Source: an uncultured Lachnospiraceae bacterium
GTDB lineage: Bacteria; Bacillota; Clostridia; Lachnospirales; Lachnospiraceae
Direction of reading: 5' to 3'
Assembly: GCA_910585545.1 (NCBI GenBank)
Contig: CAJUFN010000004.1
Coordinates: forward strand, 101,939-165,938
DNA: 64,000 nucleotides
Shown: piece after piece, positions 7,350-16,294 of the stretch
Layout: each line of letters begins with the position of its first letter
Numbering within the stretch: the stretch's first letter is position 1
The notes under the pieces: generated by a model
Databases searched by the model: none
What the model saw: the letters and a program-made list of their open reading frames with translations, nothing else
What the model was told of the DNA's origin: nothing
Translations under genes and position numbers: made by a program

Positions 7350-10300
7350 CTATCCTAGCTTTTCAATCGGTTTTTCTACCACTTTTACACAATTTTCTCC
7401 TAATTTTCCCATCAAAGCTGATACTATTGCATCATCCGCACGAATGTTTCGGTTCCTTGGCAAACGTTTGATCACTTTCTCCATTTTGCAGTAAATGACG
7501 ACCTCATCTTCCCCTTCACTTCCTGCAAGCAGCTCATACAATTCTTTCTCCATCAAAAGAAATGCCTGCTTATCCGCAAACTGCAGCCACAGCTCTTTCT
7601 TCGTCTGCTCAAATGGCAAAATCACTTCACAGATTAACTTGCTTGCTGCATCATCTTCTTCTGATACACGTCCGCGGACAAATATCTTGCGGTCATCCTC
7701 CAGATACATACGGTTTCTTTCATAATCCTTCGGAAATACAACAACCTCTACCGTTCCCGCAAGGTCCTCTACCGTAATAAATGCCATCGTCTTATTAGTC
7801 TTCGTATTTTTAATTGTCTTGCCGGTGATCATTCCGCCGATAACCTCTTTCGAACCATCCCTTACCTTCGTATGCCCTGTCTCTTCGTCCAGCTGGAAAT
7901 CAAGTGTGGTCGCGGTAATATTTTTTCTCCATTTTTCCTCATACTCCTCTAACGGATGTCCGCTGATGTAGACCCCAAGCACTTCTTTTTCGAATGTATA
8001 CATGGTTTCTTTGGAATACTCTCCCACATCCGGAAGCTGCACATCATACTCCTGTTTTTCTTCTTCCGATACAAGATCAAATAACGACATCTGCCCTGTC
8101 ATAGAATATTTCCGTTCCTGATTCACCTGCTCAAGAATCTTTACATAAATCACCATGTGCTGCTTTCTTGTCCCCGGAAGGCTGTCAAAAGCACCCGACT
8201 TGATAAAATTCTCAATGGCGCGTTTACTCACATCCTTGCCTGACATACGCTCGATAAAGTCTTTTAGATTCTTAAATCGGCCGCGCACTTCCCGCTCTTT
8301 GAGAATGGATTCGATGACCGGGCGTCCCACGCTTTTGATCGCGCTAAGACCATAACGGATATTTCCGTTGTCTGCCGAAAAATCGCCTTCGCCAAAATTA
8401 ATATCCGGCGGCAGGATTTTAATATTCATCTGACGGCTGGAATAAATATATTCCGCCACTTTCTTTGGATTATCAATGACAGACGTCATAAGCGCCGCCA
8501 TAAATTCTACCGGATAGTAATATTTTAAATATGCAGTCTGATACGCTACAACCGCATATGCCGCCGCGTGAGATTTATTAAATGCATATTTTGCAAAATC
8601 AATCATTTCATCATATATTTTATTTGCCGTAGACTCATCAATTCCATTTGCCACACATCCTGGCACACCTTCTTCGGAATTGCCATACACGAAGCTCTGC
8701 CGTTCTTTCTGCATGACATCGCCTTTTTTCTTGGACATCGCCCTGCGCAGCAAATCACTTCGCCCAAGCGTATATCCTGCGAGGTCTCGTACAATCTGCA
8801 TGACCTGCTCCTGGTAGACAATACATCCGTATGTCGGTGCAAGAATCGGCTCTAACTGCGGGCAATCGTATGAAATGGCCGCCCTGTCATTTTTTCCCTT
8901 GATATACTGCGGAATAAAATCCATAGGACCCGGCCGGTACAAAGAAATGCCCGCAATGATATCTTCCAGACTATGGGGCTTTAGCTCTTTCATAAAGCTT
9001 TTCATCCCCGCGCTTTCTATCTGGAACACCCCGTCTGTCCTTCCTGTTCCGATCATATCCAGAACTGCCTGATCGTTATAATCAATGGCATCCATATCAA
9101 TTTTTTTACCGCTGCTTTTTTCTGCCAGATGCACCGCATTCTGGATCACGGTAAGTGTACGAAGACCGAGGAAATCCATCTTTAACAGTCCCAATTCTTC
9201 CAGCGTTGTCATCGTAAACTGCGCCACAACCGAGCCATCCGAACCAAGGGATAACGGCACATATTCATCCACTGATTTCTGGCTGATGACAACCCCTGCC
9301 GCATGCATGGACGTATGTCTTGGAAGCCCCTCCAGTTTTCTCGACATATCGATCAGTTCCCTGACCTGTTCATTTGCCTCATACTCCTTACGAAGCTCAT
9401 TATTTTGAAGCGCCTTTTCCAACGTAATATTTAATTCCATCGGAATCATTTTCGCAATGGAATCTACAAACGCATACGGCAGATCCATCACCCGCCCAAC
9501 GTCACGGATAACCGCACGCGCAGCCATCGTTCCAAACGTAACAATCTGGACAACCCGGTCGGAGCCGTACTTTTCCACCACATAATCGATTACTTCCTGG
9601 CGCCTCTCGAAACAAAAATCCACATCGATATCAGGCATGGACACACGTTCCGGATTCAGGAAACGTTCAAACAAGAGCTGATACCGAATCGGGTCAATGT
9701 CCGTAATTTCAAGGCAGTATGCCACGATACTTCCCGCCGCGGAGCCACGTCCCGGTCCCACCATGATATCATGGTCTTTCGCATATTTGATAAAATCCCA
9801 CACAATCAGGAAATAATCCACATATCCCATTTTATGGATGACGGACAACTCATATTCCAGACGCTCTTTTAAATCTTCTGATACAATATCATACCGTCTC
9901 TTAAGTCCCTCGAAACATAATTTATTCAAGTACTCCCAGGATGTATATCCTTCGGGCACATCATATTTCGGGAGCTTTGTCACGCCAAATTCGATCTCAA
10001 CATGACAACGATCCGCGATTTTCTGTGTATTTTCAAGCGCCTGCAGCGCATACGGAAAAAGCTCTGCCATCTCTTCTTTGGACTTCACATAATACTGGCC
10101 GCCTTCATAGCGCATACGGTTCTCATCGTCCAGTTTTTTTCCGGTCTGAATGCAAAGCAAAATATCATGTGCCTTCTCATCACTCGCGTATGTGTAATGC
10201 ACATCATTCGTCGCCACAAGCTCCATTTTAGTCTCCTGCGAAAGACGTAAAAGCTGCTGGTTTACGATTCCCTGTTCCGCGATCCCATGGTCCTGGAGTT

Positions 10301-10820
10301 CCAGGAAAAAATTACCCTTGCCGAAAATCTCTTCATAACGATATGCGCTTGCCTTTGCTTCCTCGTACATCCCTCTTGAGAGATTACGCTGCACCTCTCC
10401 CGCCAGACAGGCGCTAAGCGCGATAATCCCCTCATGGTATTCCTCCAGAATCTCCATATCCACACGCGGTTTATAATAGTATCCCTCTACAAATCCCTTG
10501 GATACAATCTTCATCAGGTTCTGATATCCCTGATTATTCTCTGCCAGAAGCACAAGATGATAATAACGGTCTTCCTTCGTTCCGACTTCTTTATCAAACC
10601 TTGATCCTGGCGCCACATACACTTCGCACCCTAAGATCGGATTGATCCCCGCCTTTTTCGCCTCACGGTAAAAATCAATCACCCCGAACATGACTCCATG
10701 GTCGGTAATCGCCGCGCTGTTCATTCCAAGCTCTTTCACTCTCGCCACATATTCTTTTATCTTATTCGATCCATCCAGAAGACTGTACTCTGTATGGACA
10801 TGTAAATGCGCAAAATTCAT
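7350..10820 (-). CDS. dnaE: DNA polymerase III subunit alpha (DnaE type)
   Basis: This 1156-residue replicative-type polymerase is of the DnaE rather than PolC form. In order it carries an N-terminal PHP domain (residues 1 to about 200; HLHVHTEYSLLDG, ITDHGVMFG), the C-family polymerase core with the catalytic aspartates in PDIDVDFCFERR (about 390-400), a fingers region with GPGRGSAAGSIVAYCL, a helix-hairpin-helix region (about 800-880), and an OB-fold near 990-1070 (IIGGMITGKTIKNTKTNK). In Firmicutes that also have PolC, DnaE extends primers. A hairpin with a T-run (10839-10866) precedes the AAAGGTGGG ribosome site. Confidence 0.97.
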   Translation of the reverse strand: MNFAHLHVHTEYSLLDGSNKIKEYVARVKELGMNSAAITDHGVMFGVIDFYREAKKAGINPILGCEVYVAPGSRFDKEVGTKEDRYYHLVLLAENNQGYQNLMKIVSKGFVEGYYYKPRVDMEILEEYHEGIIALSACLAGEVQRNLSRGMYEEAKASAYRYEEIFGKGNFFLELQDHGIAEQGIVNQQLLRLSQETKMELVATNDVHYTYASDEKAHDILLCIQTGKKLDDENRMRYEGGQYYVKSKEEMAELFPYALQALENTQKIADRCHVEIEFGVTKLPKYDVPEGYTSWEYLNKLCFEGLKRRYDIVSEDLKERLEYELSVIHKMGYVDYFLIVWDFIKYAKDHDIMVGPGRGSAAGSIVAYCLEITDIDPIRYQLLFERFLNPERVSMPDIDVDFCFERRQEVIDYVVEKYGSDRVVQIVTFGTMAARAVIRDVGRVMDLPYAFVDSIAKMIPMELNITLEKALQNNELRKEYEANEQVRELIDMSRKLEGLPRHTSMHAAGVVISQKSVDEYVPLSLGSDGSVVAQFTMTTLEELGLLKMDFLGLRTLTVIQNAVHLAEKSSGKKIDMDAIDYNDQAVLDMIGTGRTDGVFQIESAGMKSFMKELKPHSLEDIIAGISLYRPGPMDFIPQYIKGKNDRAAISYDCPQLEPILAPTYGCIVYQEQVMQIVRDLAGYTLGRSDLLRRAMSKKKGDVMQKERQSFVYGNSEEGVPGCVANGIDESTANKIYDEMIDFAKYAFNKSHAAAYAVVAYQTAYLKYYYPVEFMAALMTSVIDNPKKVAEYIYSSRQMNIKILPPDINFGEGDFSADNGNIRYGLSAIKSVGRPVIESILKEREVRGRFKNLKDFIERMSGKDVSKRAIENFIKSGAFDSLPGTRKQHMVIYVKILEQVNQERKYSMTGQMSLFDLVSEEEKQEYDVQLPDVGEYSKETMYTFEKEVLGVYISGHPLEEYEEKWRKNITATTLDFQLDEETGHTKVRDGSKEVIGGMITGKTIKNTKTNKTMAFITVEDLAGTVEVVVFPKDYERNRMYLEDDRKIFVRGRVSEEDDAASKLICEVILPFEQTKKELWLQFADKQAFLLMEKELYELLAGSEGEDEVVIYCKMEKVIKRLPRNRNIRADDAIVSALMGKLGENCVKVVEKPIEKLG

Positions 10821-10838
10821 ATTCCCACCTTTAAAAAT

Positions 10839-10866
10839 AAGGTGTTCTCTCCATGGAAAACACCTT
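10839..10866 (-). terminator. Hairpin with T-run before dnaE
   Basis: AAGGTGTT (10839-10846) pairs with AACACCTT (10859-10866). On the minus strand it is followed by ATTTTT and then the dnaE ribosome site. It could terminate the upstream small gene or attenuate dnaE. Confidence 0.6.
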
Positions 10867-10899
10867 GCATCTTATCTTTCCTGTCCCGAAGATAATCTA

Positions 10900-11133
10900 T
10901 TATTTATTCTTCAGAAACTTCTCTATTTTATCGACATCTTCTTCCTCATATGCGACAATTTCCAACTCAAGGACATCGCTATTGGAAAAAATATTTGCCA
11001 TCGACACATATTGTGCAAGCTTTGATTTTAAGTTCAGCCGATCTCCTTCTCCCGTAATCAATTCTACTTTTCCCACGCAGCTATCCACAACTTTAAAAAA
11101 GTTCTCAAGATTTGAAATTTTCTCTACTTTCAT
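10900..11133 (-). CDS. Conserved small hypothetical protein
   Basis: The 77-residue soluble protein starts MKVEKISNLENFFKVVDSC and contains LNLKSKLAQYVSMANIF and acidic C-terminal helices (YEEEDVDKIEKFLKNK). It has no membrane segment or signal. It looks like a small alpha/beta domain that I have seen conserved next to dnaE and pfkA in clostridia, but no function is established. GGAGGG and GGAG ribosome sites precede ATG 11133. It lies between cvfB and dnaE on the same strand. Confidence 0.75.
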   Translation of the reverse strand: MKVEKISNLENFFKVVDSCVGKVELITGEGDRLNLKSKLAQYVSMANIFSNSDVLELEIVAYEEEDVDKIEKFLKNK

Positions 11134-11197
11134 CTCCTGTGTTTCCCTCCATGTTCTCTTTTCGTATCTTTCTTAACATTATCATTATACAATATTT

Positions 11198-12019
11198 TTA
11201 TCGAATCACAATACTTTTTTCCCGGATTTCGATTTTCCCTTCTTTCAAAAGGCGCCCCACCGCACGCTTGAATGCGTTCTTGCTGAAACCGAATTCTTTC
11301 TGAATGCGTTCCGGGTCTGCCTTATCCGTAAATGGAAGTTCTCCATGATACCGTTCCATAACCGCAAGCACCTTTTGTGCATCCGCATCCATCTGCAAAA
11401 ATGCTTTCTGGCGCACGCTTAAATCTATCTTGCCATCTTCCTTAACCTCTGTTACACGGGCTTCGATCGTATCCCCGATATGAAGTCCCTGCACGCCTTC
11501 CCGCCTCGGGATCAGCGCCGAATAGCAATTATCAATTGCTACAAACGTTCCAAAACGTTCACTGATCTCATAAACAATTCCTCTGACCATATCATCTTTT
11601 TGGTAAGGCGCATCCTTCTTAAGGTATTCATATACCTTCATCGTCGCACAAAGCCTCTCGCTCTTGTCAATATAAAGCGCTACCAGACATTGTTCCCCCT
11701 TTTGCACCTTCCTTGTCTGCTGCTTAAACGGCAGGAACAAGTCTTTTTCCAGTCCCCAGTCGAGAAAAGCACCGATTTTTCCCACTGCAGCCACCTCAAG
11801 CACCGCAAGCTCTCCAAGCATGATCTTTGGTTCATTCGTCGTCGCGATCAGACGATCCATCGAATCTTTGTACAAAAATACTTCCATGGGATCTCCGACT
11901 TCTATTCCCGCAGGCACCTGTTTCTTTGGAAGAAGCACCTTTTCTTTATCTGTTCCAAGATACACTCCAAAATCCACAATTTTCACAACCGTCATCATTT
12001 GTTTTTGTCCTAATTTCAT
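11198..12019 (-). CDS. cvfB: S1-domain RNA-binding protein CvfB
   Basis: This 273-residue protein is of the CvfB/YitL family. It has tandem S1-like OB folds: an N-terminal one (VKIVDFGVYLG), a second around residues 70-130 (VAAVGKIGAFLDWGLEKDLFLPF) and a third near 140-210 (DMVRGIVYEISERFGTFVAIDN). A C-terminal winged helix follows (FGFSKNAFKRAVGRLLKEGKI). Family members bind RNA and influence expression of virulence and surface genes in staphylococci. The thioesterase stop lies four bases upstream, and the AGGAG ribosome site overlaps the end of that gene, so the two are translationally linked. Confidence 0.9.
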   Translation of the reverse strand: MKLGQKQMMTVVKIVDFGVYLGTDKEKVLLPKKQVPAGIEVGDPMEVFLYKDSMDRLIATTNEPKIMLGELAVLEVAAVGKIGAFLDWGLEKDLFLPFKQQTRKVQKGEQCLVALYIDKSERLCATMKVYEYLKKDAPYQKDDMVRGIVYEISERFGTFVAIDNCYSALIPRREGVQGLHIGDTIEARVTEVKEDGKIDLSVRQKAFLQMDADAQKVLAVMERYHGELPFTDKADPERIQKEFGFSKNAFKRAVGRLLKEGKIEIREKSIVIR

Positions 12020-12023
12020 TCTG

Positions 12024-12731
12024 TTATTCTCCTATCATTTCCAATACAGCATAAGTTTTTCCTTCCTCGCTGCAAAGTCCTATCGTTATCTTATTGTCTT
12101 CTTGTCTCAACTTCGGTATTACATGATCTCCATACATTGCAGATTTTTTATATTCCACACGAATCTGCCTAACCGAAAATGCATCGGGCACATACTCTAA
12201 TGCTGATTTGACATACTGCCCGTTATTCATATGATGATTCGTGTCTAACTGATCTCTCTTCACATAAAATCCTTCGAATATCTTTCCATCTTTTGGAGGC
12301 GCAATCTTCCTTGGCGCATATTCCATCTCAAGCGGTGTCTCCGCCGCATAGACGGATATCTCTTCCTCACCTGCTTTCACCGGACGTCCCTTTTCCACAT
12401 CCATATATACCCAGATGGAATTCGCACAGGCAAGCATCTCACCCTCTTTCGTCTCCAACTTAAAATTCCTTGTTCCGTAAAGTCCATCAAATCCTGTCGG
12501 CCACGTGCTTACTTTTATTTCTTCCATCAGCCGCGGACGTCTGTGGATCATGATCTGCCATGCGTTTAAGACCCACACACGTTTATGGTCTTTCAAAAAT
12601 TCAATTCCTCTTCCAAGTTCTTCCGACTGAAATGTACTGCAGTCCTGAAAATAATTCACAATTGCCGGAATGGTCAAATACCCATCTTCTCCAATTTCAC
12701 TGAACCTCACTCTGCTTTCTATCGTATACAT
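12024..12731 (-). CDS. Acyl-ACP thioesterase
   Basis: This 235-residue double-hotdog protein of the FatA/FatB-like family hydrolyses acyl-ACP to release fatty acids. Recognisable segments are VRFSEIGEDGYLTIPAIVNYFQD at the start of hotdog 1, VWVLNAWQIMIHRRP, WPTGFDGLYGTRNF, and DTNHHMNNGQYVKSALEY in hotdog 2, which carries the Asn/His catalytic region. The ATG is at 12731, one base after the TAA of the upstream CDF gene, with GGAGG inside that gene, so translation is coupled. It may set the free fatty acid pool; the direct link to the transporter is unclear. Confidence 0.88.
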   Translation of the reverse strand: MYTIESRVRFSEIGEDGYLTIPAIVNYFQDCSTFQSEELGRGIEFLKDHKRVWVLNAWQIMIHRRPRLMEEIKVSTWPTGFDGLYGTRNFKLETKEGEMLACANSIWVYMDVEKGRPVKAGEEEISVYAAETPLEMEYAPRKIAPPKDGKIFEGFYVKRDQLDTNHHMNNGQYVKSALEYVPDAFSVRQIRVEYKKSAMYGDHVIPKLRQEDNKITIGLCSEEGKTYAVLEMIGE

Positions 12732-12732
12732 T

Positions 12733-13926
12733 TTAAGCTTCCTCCGTTCCTTCCGATGCCACAAAACTTTTCTCTACCGTAATAACGCATTCGTATCTTA
12801 CATCCTTCTTTTTCATTTCCTGACGGAAACGCTCTTTGATCTGCCTCATCTCTTCTTTACTATATTGATGCGGTACAACCATATCAAAAATCAAATTGGC
12901 CTGATGATTCCCTTCTACCATACGGAAATCATGAATGCTGACAAGCGGATCCAGCGCAGACGCCGTCTCTTCCACCTGTTTTCTTATCTTCAGCACACTC
13001 TCATCCTTCGTCTCTACCGGATCCATATGAATCACAAGAAAAATACCAAGCTGTTTTCTGGCTTCGTATTCAATTTTGTCAATAATCTCATGGGAGACTT
13101 CAATGTCTACATCATTGGGCACTTCTGCATGAATAGATGCCATGCTCCGTCCGGGACCATAATTATGTACGATCAGATCATGCGTTCCCTCAATTCCGTC
13201 GTAATGCTCTACAAAACTCGTAATCATTTTGTACACTTCCGGCGAAACCGCTGCTCCAAGCAAAGGTTCCAGCGTATCCTTTGCAATTCCTACACCTGCC
13301 CACATCACGACCAGTGATACGCCGATTCCGATAATCCCATCAATATTGATACTGGTAAATCTAAAAAACAATATTGAAAAAATCGTTGCACTTGTCGTAA
13401 TCACATCTCCCATAGCATCTGTGGCAGTTGCCAGCATCACCTTCGAATCAATCTGCTTCCCAAGCTTACGGTTAAATGCACCAAGCCAGAGTTTTACCGC
13501 CACAGATACTAACAAAATCAACACGGATATCACACTGAACCTTAGCTGCTCCGGTTCCCTTATTTTCATAAGGGAATCCTTAAAAAAAGTAAATCCGACC
13601 TGAATAACCAAAAACGCTACCACTAACGCGGCTATGTATTCCATTCTTCCATGTCCGAATGGATGCTCTTCATCTGCCGGTTTACTCGCAATCTTCACTC
13701 CCACCAGGCTGATAATGGAAGAACCTGCATCGGATAGATTGTTAAATGCGTCTGCCGTTACAGAAATACTGTGCATCATCATACCGATAACCGTCTTTGC
13801 CACGAACAAAAACACATTGCAAAAGATGCCTACGATACTTGCCATGATCCCATAAGCTGTACGCACAGACACCTTTTCCACCTCTTCATATTGTTTGATA
13901 AAATGCCTTACCAAAAAATTTGTCAT
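12733..13926 (-). CDS. Cation diffusion facilitator (CDF) metal transporter
   Basis: This 397-residue divalent-metal/proton antiporter has about six transmembrane helices in residues 30-215. The metal site in helix 2 is visible as HSISVTADAFNNLSDAGSS (the HxxxD type), and the DEEHPFGHGRMEYIAAL loop is characteristic. A second DxxxD site appears in LATATDAMGDVITTSA. A long cytosolic ferredoxin-like C-domain follows, with HAEVPNDVDIEVSHEIID and VIHMDPVE. The likely substrates are Zn, Mn or Fe; the sequence alone does not decide. It is first in a tight pair with the thioesterase and lies just downstream of spoIIR. Confidence 0.93.
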   Translation of the reverse strand: MTNFLVRHFIKQYEEVEKVSVRTAYGIMASIVGIFCNVFLFVAKTVIGMMMHSISVTADAFNNLSDAGSSIISLVGVKIASKPADEEHPFGHGRMEYIAALVVAFLVIQVGFTFFKDSLMKIREPEQLRFSVISVLILLVSVAVKLWLGAFNRKLGKQIDSKVMLATATDAMGDVITTSATIFSILFFRFTSINIDGIIGIGVSLVVMWAGVGIAKDTLEPLLGAAVSPEVYKMITSFVEHYDGIEGTHDLIVHNYGPGRSMASIHAEVPNDVDIEVSHEIIDKIEYEARKQLGIFLVIHMDPVETKDESVLKIRKQVEETASALDPLVSIHDFRMVEGNHQANLIFDMVVPHQYSKEEMRQIKERFRQEMKKKDVRYECVITVEKSFVASEGTEEA

Positions 13927-13940
13927 TTGAATTCCACCTG

Positions 13941-14612
13941 CTATTTACTTTCCCCAAAGAAAAACCATTTAATTTTAAACTTTTTTGTCTCTGTTACGAG
14001 TTCATATTCTTCTTCCGTTAATGTATCCTTCAGTTTTTCTTTTCCATCTTCCTCCACCACTGCATTCACTGCATCGGTAAAACATAAGGACGGATACAGC
14101 ATACACCACCAGTTCTGTCCTTTCGCCTCGCCAATCTCAATACGCAGCGCTTCGTATTCCCCGGCAGGAAGCATCACATCTCCATACGTTTTATCCGGAA
14201 ACGTACTTTTTGTCACCTCAGTGCGGACCGAGTAGGAATACCCTTGCTCTTCAATAACGCACTCTGCTATTTTTTCTATCTCATCCTGATGCCGGATCAC
14301 CCATTGCTTCGTCTCCTGCCTGTCTGCACCGGCAGGAAGCATTTCCTTCATATATAATATAACCGCTTCTTTTACTTGCATCTTAAGCTCTTGATCTTCT
14401 TCGACGTCGCTGTTAGCCAATATATGAAACCGGAACACTTCTTTGGCAAGGTCTTTCTGCAGTCGTATCATTTCCTGTGTAAGCTTACCTTCTCTTGCCT
14501 GTACGATTTTCCAAGTGCCAGTCAATGCAAATACAATGGAGAATATGATACAGATCACGGTGCGACATTTTTGCATGTAAAAAATAATTGGTTTTAGTTT
14601 CTGATATTCCAT
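13941..14612 (-). CDS. spoIIR: Stage II sporulation protein R
   Basis: This 223-residue secreted signalling protein activates the SpoIIGA protease, which processes pro-sigma-E in the mother cell. An N-terminal signal or anchor helix spans about residues 17-38. Diagnostic motifs are VFRFHILANSDVEEDQELKMQVKE near residue 60, YGDVMLPAGEYEALRIEIGEAKGQNWWCMLYPSLCF near 145-180, and a basic tail. Its presence shows that the organism carries the sigma-E activation step of endospore formation. It ends 14 bp before the CDF gene, so read-through is possible. Confidence 0.95.
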   Translation of the reverse strand: MEYQKLKPIIFYMQKCRTVICIIFSIVFALTGTWKIVQAREGKLTQEMIRLQKDLAKEVFRFHILANSDVEEDQELKMQVKEAVILYMKEMLPAGADRQETKQWVIRHQDEIEKIAECVIEEQGYSYSVRTEVTKSTFPDKTYGDVMLPAGEYEALRIEIGEAKGQNWWCMLYPSLCFTDAVNAVVEEDGKEKLKDTLTEEEYELVTETKKFKIKWFFFGESK

Positions 14613-14702
14613 AAGCTATGTACTCCTTTTTGTCTGATAACTGGAGTATGCACGGCTTTTTTTATTTTATACAAATTCTCTTTAAAAATAACAGTTTGGT
14701 CT

Positions 14703-15377
14703 TCACCGCTTTGTGCGAATGGCGTCGATTACCGCTTCCACCTGATTGTCAATATGACGGCTGATTCGCTCGGACGCCCCTGCCTTATCGCGTTTTTCAA
14801 TCATCTCTATAATTATCTGATGCTCTTGCAAAAGCTTCTGATGGAAATCTCTTCGCTTCAGATATTCTACACGGTAGCGGTACATCTGTTCCTGAAGATT
14901 ATTCAAAAGCTGAATTAACCTTAGATTATCTGTAGCCTTATAGATCACATCATGAAATTTCACATCTGCTTGTGCAAATTTTGTCACGTCATCTGCTTTC
15001 AAAGCTTCCTCAAATTCTTTTGCGGTACGTTTCAACTGCAAAATCTCTTCTTCCGTAATTTTGTCGCAGGCAAGCTGCACGGCAAGTTCTTCTAGGGCTT
15101 TCCTCACTTCCAGAACGTCCCTTAAACTTTTTTCCGTAATCTCTGCTACCTCTGCTCCTTTTCTTGGAATCATAAGGACAAGTCCTTCCAGCTCCAACTT
15201 ACGAATGGCCTCGCGAATCGGTGTACGGCTCACACCAAGCTTATTCGCCAGCTGGATTTCCATAAGACGCTCTCCCGGCTTTAATTCCCCTTTTAGTATT
15301 GCCTGGCGCAATGTATTAAATACGACGTCTCTAAGCGGCAAATATTCATTCATCGTCACTTCAAAATTCAGCTCCAT
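14703..15377 (-). CDS. GntR-family transcriptional regulator, FCD (FadR/VanR) type
   Basis: The 224-residue regulator has an N-terminal winged helix-turn-helix (residues about 12-80; LGVSRTPIREAIRKLELEGLV) and an all-helical FCD ligand domain (about 90-215). The FCD metal ligands are plausible in VRKALEELAVQ, DVKFHDVIY and the late H-rich helices (LLQEHQIII, RISRHIDNQ). Members sense carboxylic acids or sugar acids. The ribosome site overlaps the ispE stop, and only two bases separate TAA from ATG 15377, so it is co-transcribed with ispE although its targets are unknown. Confidence 0.92.
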   Translation of the reverse strand: MELNFEVTMNEYLPLRDVVFNTLRQAILKGELKPGERLMEIQLANKLGVSRTPIREAIRKLELEGLVLMIPRKGAEVAEITEKSLRDVLEVRKALEELAVQLACDKITEEEILQLKRTAKEFEEALKADDVTKFAQADVKFHDVIYKATDNLRLIQLLNNLQEQMYRYRVEYLKRRDFHQKLLQEHQIIIEMIEKRDKAGASERISRHIDNQVEAVIDAIRTKR

Positions 15378-15379
15378 CC

Positions 15380-16255
15380 TTAACTCCTCCCCACGTTGTG
15401 TATCTTCGTCAGATAAACCTGTCTTGCAAGTCCCTGATGCCTTATCTTTTGCTGTGCGCTCTTTGCTGCTGTCCGGCTTTCAAACAATCCGAATACCGTC
15501 GGACCGCTCCCGCTCATCATGGCATTGAGCGCCCCGTTTTTTTTCATGCATTCTTTGATTGCCTCGATCACCGGATACTCTTCTATGGTAACCGCCTCCA
15601 GGACATTTCCCATAGACGCTGCGACTTTTTTTAAATCCTGCTCCTCTAATCCTTTCAGCACCCCATCAATATCAGGATGATCCTTGATCTCCTTTGCATC
15701 CAGTTTTTCATACACCAGTTTCGTAGACACACTGATCCCTGGTTTGGCAATCAATACATAACATTTCGGCATAGCAGGTAGCGGAGTAAGCACCTCTCCA
15801 ATCCCTTCCGCCAGCACCGTTCCCCTCATAATGCAATACGGAACGTCAGCGCCCAATAACACGCCTCTTTGTTTTAGTTCTTCCTGTGTCAGGGAAAGCT
15901 TGTACATCCGATTCATACCGAATAATACTGCTGCCGCGTCCGTACTTCCCCCTGCCATTCCGGCAGACACCGGAATATATTTGCGAAGCCGAATATGAAT
16001 TCCTCCCGGCAAGGAAAACTCCTCCATCAAAAGTTTTGCCGCCTTGTATGCAATGTTGTTCTCATTTACCGGAAGAAATCCCCAATTCGTCTCAATCGTA
16101 ACTCCTTCTTCCTCTGTTTTTTTCAAAAAAACATCATCATATAAATAAATACTCTGCATCACCATACGCACATCATGATATCCGTTGTCCCTTTTTCCAA
16201 GAACATCTAATCCCAGATTAATTTTGGCAAGTGCTTTTAATGACATTTCTTGCAT
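15380..16255 (-). CDS. ispE: 4-diphosphocytidyl-2-C-methyl-D-erythritol kinase
   Basis: This 291-residue GHMP kinase of the non-mevalonate isoprenoid pathway phosphorylates the 2-hydroxyl of CDP-methylerythritol. The N-terminal substrate motif ALAKINLGLDVLGKRDNGYHDV, the ATP loop VSAGMAGGSTDAAAVL and the C-terminal MSGSGPTVFGLF are all present. The start ATG 16255 has AAGGAGG six bases upstream. It heads a two-gene unit with the GntR regulator. Confidence 0.97.
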   Translation of the reverse strand: MQEMSLKALAKINLGLDVLGKRDNGYHDVRMVMQSIYLYDDVFLKKTEEEGVTIETNWGFLPVNENNIAYKAAKLLMEEFSLPGGIHIRLRKYIPVSAGMAGGSTDAAAVLFGMNRMYKLSLTQEELKQRGVLLGADVPYCIMRGTVLAEGIGEVLTPLPAMPKCYVLIAKPGISVSTKLVYEKLDAKEIKDHPDIDGVLKGLEEQDLKKVAASMGNVLEAVTIEEYPVIEAIKECMKKNGALNAMMSGSGPTVFGLFESRTAAKSAQQKIRHQGLARQVYLTKIHNVGRS

Positions 16256-16294
16256 CGTATTCCTCCTTTGTATCTTGTATACATTATACTTAAA